From: an uncultured Planctomycetaceae bacterium | Lineage (GTDB): Bacteria > Planctomycetota > Planctomycetia > Planctomycetales > Planctomycetaceae | Length of the DNA stretch: 9,293 nucleotides | Reading direction: 5' to 3' | Assembly: GCA_937975745.1 (NCBI GenBank) | Contig: CALJUK010000582.1 | Location: 1-9,293 of the forward strand | In this document: piece after piece, positions 6,479 to 9,293 of the stretch | Layout of the letters: every line of letters begins with the position of its first letter | Numbering within the stretch: position 1 is the stretch's first letter | Translations under genes and position numbers: made by a program | Notes under the pieces: model-generated | Databases searched by the model: none | Seen by the model: the letters and a program-made list of their open reading frames with translations, nothing else | What the model was told of the DNA's origin: nothing

Positions 6479-9293
6479 ATGTCCACAGTGACCTCTGTCA
6501 CGGGACGCGCATCGGTAGCCATTCATCCGGCAGATACGACCGTCTTGACCCTTGTTTCGACGCAAAGTCAGCTTGGTCTGCGTCCCGTCGTCCTGCATCC
6601 AGGCCGCTATACGATCGGTTCGAGTCCGCAATGCCAGATTCGTGTGACCGCTGCCGGCGTTCACCCACTGCACTGCATGATCGTCGCCACTGCGCGGCAA
6701 CTGCTTCTGAAGGCCTGGGATCATCGGACGTGGGTCAACAATGGTCCGGCGACCGAACGCCGATTGAAGGCCGGCGACCGTCTCCTGGTCGGGCCGATCG
6801 AGTTCATGCTCCGCGAATCGACTCTCGAAGAGCAACTCTCGGCGTTTGCCGCTGCAAATACCGGAAGTTCACAACAACTGCTCTCCCAACCGGCTCACGC
6901 CGTCACACGGGACAATTCCCCGCGTTCGGCAACGGCGGTGCAATCCTCACAGACCAGAGCACCGTCAACAGAACACCCGCCGAGCGCGCCGTGGCCCACG
7001 ACATCTCATCCTGCCGACGAGGTCAAAAAGAACTCCGTCGTGACGGCATTGGAAGATGCCATCCGCGACAATCGAGCGTATTCAGAGCGGCCAGGACTGC
7101 CGACTGAGCCGGCCCCTCAGCCGACTGGCTCCCGTGTTCCTCTCCGGCCACCACTGGCCGAGAAATCTCGCTCGACGCCGCATTCGGCTTCCCTCCGCTC
7201 CCGGTCGGCAACATCCGCCGCTGATGAGGCATCGGAATGGTCCGAGCGAAACGACCAACTCCGCCGTCGTGAGAGTGAACTGGCGACAGAAGAGACTGCG
7301 CTTCGTCACGAGTCCCGGAAGATGGCGATTCGGACGAAGGAATTCCAGGCCGAGCAGGATTCGTTTCGAATTCTCTCGGCCGAACGGCTTTTGGAACTCA
7401 AACGCAAGGAACGTGACCTGCAGTCGCAGTCCGAGGCGATTCGAGCCGCCCGACTTCAGGTCGCAGCCGATCGGCAGGCAGCTGTCGACGCAACAGAACA
7501 AGATCGCCTGGAAGCGGCGGCGACGCTGCAACGTGCACACGACCATCTGCGGATCGTCGAGTCGGCCCGCGCGCAACTCGCCGCAGAACGAGCCAACATC
7601 GAACAGTGGGCCGTCGAACAATACAAGCAGTGGGACAATGTCCGACAGGACCGGGCTGCACTCGCCAGACGGCAGGCCGATTTCGAGCGGCGTCAGCTGG
7701 AATTCCAACAGGCGAAAGCCGAACTGGTCAAAGTTCGGCGCACCGTCACCGACGCACAGGCCGAGTTGGAACAGTCTCGACAGCGGACGCAAGACGAGCG
7801 GGCAGAACTCGAATCGCAAAAGCAGGACTTCCAGAACAAAGTCACCGCAACACAACAGCTGCAGAGCACACTGGATTCCCGATCGCAACAGATCGAATCC
7901 AGTCAAGCGGCCTTAGCACAGCAGCAACAGAAGATCGAATCCGATCGCCGTACAGTCGAGTCCGAGAAGGAACGTCTGGGTGCACTCGCCCGTCAGCTGG
8001 ACACGCAGGCCGAAACACTGCGATCTCGTGAACAAGAACTCGCATCGCGAACGGACACCCTCTGCCGCTTGACGCGTGAGCTGCATCGCGCCCGCCAACA
8101 GCAGGCAACATACACCGACGAACTGGCCAGCCGTGCCACTCAACTGGCCGAAATTGCCCGAAAACACGTCGCAGAACAGAAGAGCTTGACAGAACGGAAC
8201 GCCAAACTGTCGGCCCAAGAAGTAGAACTGGCTCAAGAGCGTGAATCTCTTGCGGATCAAGCACTCGAATTAGACGATCGCACGCGAGCCCTGGAGGTTC
8301 GCAATCAGGAATTACAGACTTGGGACCGAAAGTTGACAGGACGTGCCTCCTCACTGGAACGCCGTGAGAACACGACTTCAAGTCGCGAGCAGACCATCGA
8401 GGCCACGCTAAGCACGTGGGCTCGACGCGAAGCGGACTTGGAGCGGGATCGCGAAGGTCTTTCTCTACAGCAATCCGCGTTCGAAGTCACTCGGCGTGAG
8501 ATCGTCGAACGTCTCCACGTCAATGATGCCTGGGAACAAGAACTTTCCCAACGAGCCGAGTTTCTTGCAAATCATGCGCGACGGCAGCGGGACGCCCGGG
8601 AAGCGGACCGCGCCTGGCACGCCGAACTCGCCGGCCGAGCCTTGGTTGTCGGCCGCTTAACGGCAACCTTGCGCGACTCTTACCGCGAGATCGCTGCTCG
8701 CGAAGACGAGTTGGCCGCCCGCACAACCGAGTTGGCAAACGCGGTCAAAGCGTTCCGTCAGAACTGTTCGGAACTCTCCCAACAGAGAGAGCAGTTTGTC
8801 AACGAGAAAGCAGAGTGGGCCAAAAGCAAATCGCGGACGATCACCGAGCAGCAGGCCACGATTGAAGGGCTGCAGTCGGAAGTGGAATCGCTGCAGACAT
8901 CGCTGACTGAGAAGCAGGCGAGCCGGCAGTCACTCGAAGTAGAACTTGCTTCCGAATGGCAACGGATCGAGGAGACGTCGCGCAATCTGGCAAAGCAGCG
9001 AGAGGAACTCGACACTCGCTCGGACGCGGTCGAATCGCTCAGGACATCTCTCAAGGCAGACCGCGAGGCACTTCAAGCCGAACAACGGTCGCTGGAACAA
9101 CGTCAGATCGACCTGACCCACGAACGCGAATCACTGGCAACTGAGCGCCGACAGTTGGACCACGCACAGACAACCCTGAAACGCGACCGGATGCAATTGG
9201 AAGTCGAACAAAAGCGACTGAAGTCCGAGCATTCGCAACTGACAGAGGAACGGAGACAACTCACTGCCGACCGGACCGCCTGGGCGGATGAAA
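6479..9293 (+). CDS. FHA-like domain plus giant coiled-coil protein (5' part, runs off right edge)
   Basis: The frame is open for 938 codons from the ATG at 6479 to the window end without a stop. Residues about 31-111 read as an FHA-like beta-sandwich: G42-R-Y-T-I-G-S-S-P-Q-C-Q-I54, V61-H-P-L-H-C66, W85-V-N-N88, L96-K-A-G-D-R-L-L-V-G105. FHA domains usually bind phosphothreonine peptides through an Arg after I-G and a Ser in S-x-x-H; here these are S48 and H62, while H65 and N87/N88 are kept, so canonical binding is doubtful. Residues 113-255 are a Pro/Ser/Thr-rich, probably disordered linker. From about 256 the sequence is Glu/Gln/Arg/Leu-rich coiled coil with leucines every seven residues (for example 261, 268, 275), becoming perfectly regular at 844-935. 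A possible break lies at G719-G725. There is no signal peptide or TM helix in the visible part. Only two Cys appear in the whole coil. It is likely a cytoplasmic scaffold or filament-forming protein; its partners are unknown. Confidence 0.85.
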   Translation, partial: MSTVTSVTGRASVAIHPADTTVLTLVSTQSQLGLRPVVLHPGRYTIGSSPQCQIRVTAAGVHPLHCMIVATARQLLLKAWDHRTWVNNGPATERRLKAGDRLLVGPIEFMLRESTLEEQLSAFAAANTGSSQQLLSQPAHAVTRDNSPRSATAVQSSQTRAPSTEHPPSAPWPTTSHPADEVKKNSVVTALEDAIRDNRAYSERPGLPTEPAPQPTGSRVPLRPPLAEKSRSTPHSASLRSRSATSAADEASEWSERNDQLRRRESELATEETALRHESRKMAIRTKEFQAEQDSFRILSAERLLELKRKERDLQSQSEAIRAARLQVAADRQAAVDATEQDRLEAAATLQRAHDHLRIVESARAQLAAERANIEQWAVEQYKQWDNVRQDRAALARRQADFERRQLEFQQAKAELVKVRRTVTDAQAELEQSRQRTQDERAELESQKQDFQNKVTATQQLQSTLDSRSQQIESSQAALAQQQQKIESDRRTVESEKERLGALARQLDTQAETLRSREQELASRTDTLCRLTRELHRARQQQATYTDELASRATQLAEIARKHVAEQKSLTERNAKLSAQEVELAQERESLADQALELDDRTRALEVRNQELQTWDRKLTGRASSLERRENTTSSREQTIEATLSTWARREADLERDREGLSLQQSAFEVTRREIVERLHVNDAWEQELSQRAEFLANHARRQRDAREADRAWHAELAGRALVVGRLTATLRDSYREIAAREDELAARTTELANAVKAFRQNCSELSQQREQFVNEKAEWAKSKSRTITEQQATIEGLQSEVESLQTSLTEKQASRQSLEVELASEWQRIEETSRNLAKQREELDTRSDAVESLRTSLKADREALQAEQRSLEQRQIDLTHERESLATERRQLDHAQTTLKRDRMQLEVEQKRLKSEHSQLTEERRQLTADRTAWADE

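Noticed and set aside
7082..7906. Open 274-codon frame on the minus strand inside the coiled-coil gene
   Set aside because: It mirrors a coding strand rich in Leu, Glu, Gln and Arg codons, which gives few antisense stops. It shows no domain, and the plus-strand frame has a strong ribosome site and clear heptads.

Overview
The window looks like chromosomal DNA of a planctomycete (class Planctomycetia). The base composition is moderately GC-rich, PurC is of the long type, and two gene families are of kinds I associate with planctomycetes: a glycoside-hydrolase-10-like protein and an FHA/giant coiled-coil protein. Genes sit loosely on both strands in short transcription units. This assignment is inferred from protein style; no rRNA or other marker gene is present. 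I see no tRNA, rRNA, CRISPR array, insertion sequence or phage gene.

Layout. Positions 1-1772 (minus strand) hold a two-gene unit: a GH10-like protein followed 21 nt later by the start of a multi-pass membrane protein that leaves the window. A 325-nt divergent spacer (1773-2097) contains a perfect 16-bp tandem duplication. purC (2098-2991, plus strand) encodes the purine-pathway enzyme SAICAR synthase. A short convergent gap with a GC hairpin follows. A second minus-strand unit (5873 down to 3143) encodes a zinc-ribbon, single-TM protein and an exported protein with an OB-like segment, helical repeats and a BamE-like C-terminus; their reading frames overlap by 8 nt. A 605-nt divergent spacer (5874-6478) carries a good sigma70-type promoter for this unit and several dyad symmetries. 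From 6479 to the right edge, on the plus strand, runs the 5' part of a very long gene: an FHA-like domain, a Pro/Ser-rich linker, then at least 680 residues of coiled coil.

Themes. Apart from purC, none of these genes can be given a firm biochemical role. Three points stand out. The GH10-like protein appears to have lost both catalytic glutamates while keeping the fold, so it may be a binding or structural protein. The zinc-ribbon/TM and exported protein pair look like a translationally coupled envelope module. The FHA/coiled-coil protein has lost the usual phosphothreonine-binding arginine but keeps a near-perfect leucine heptad register, which suggests a filament or scaffold. No defence or mobile system is evident.
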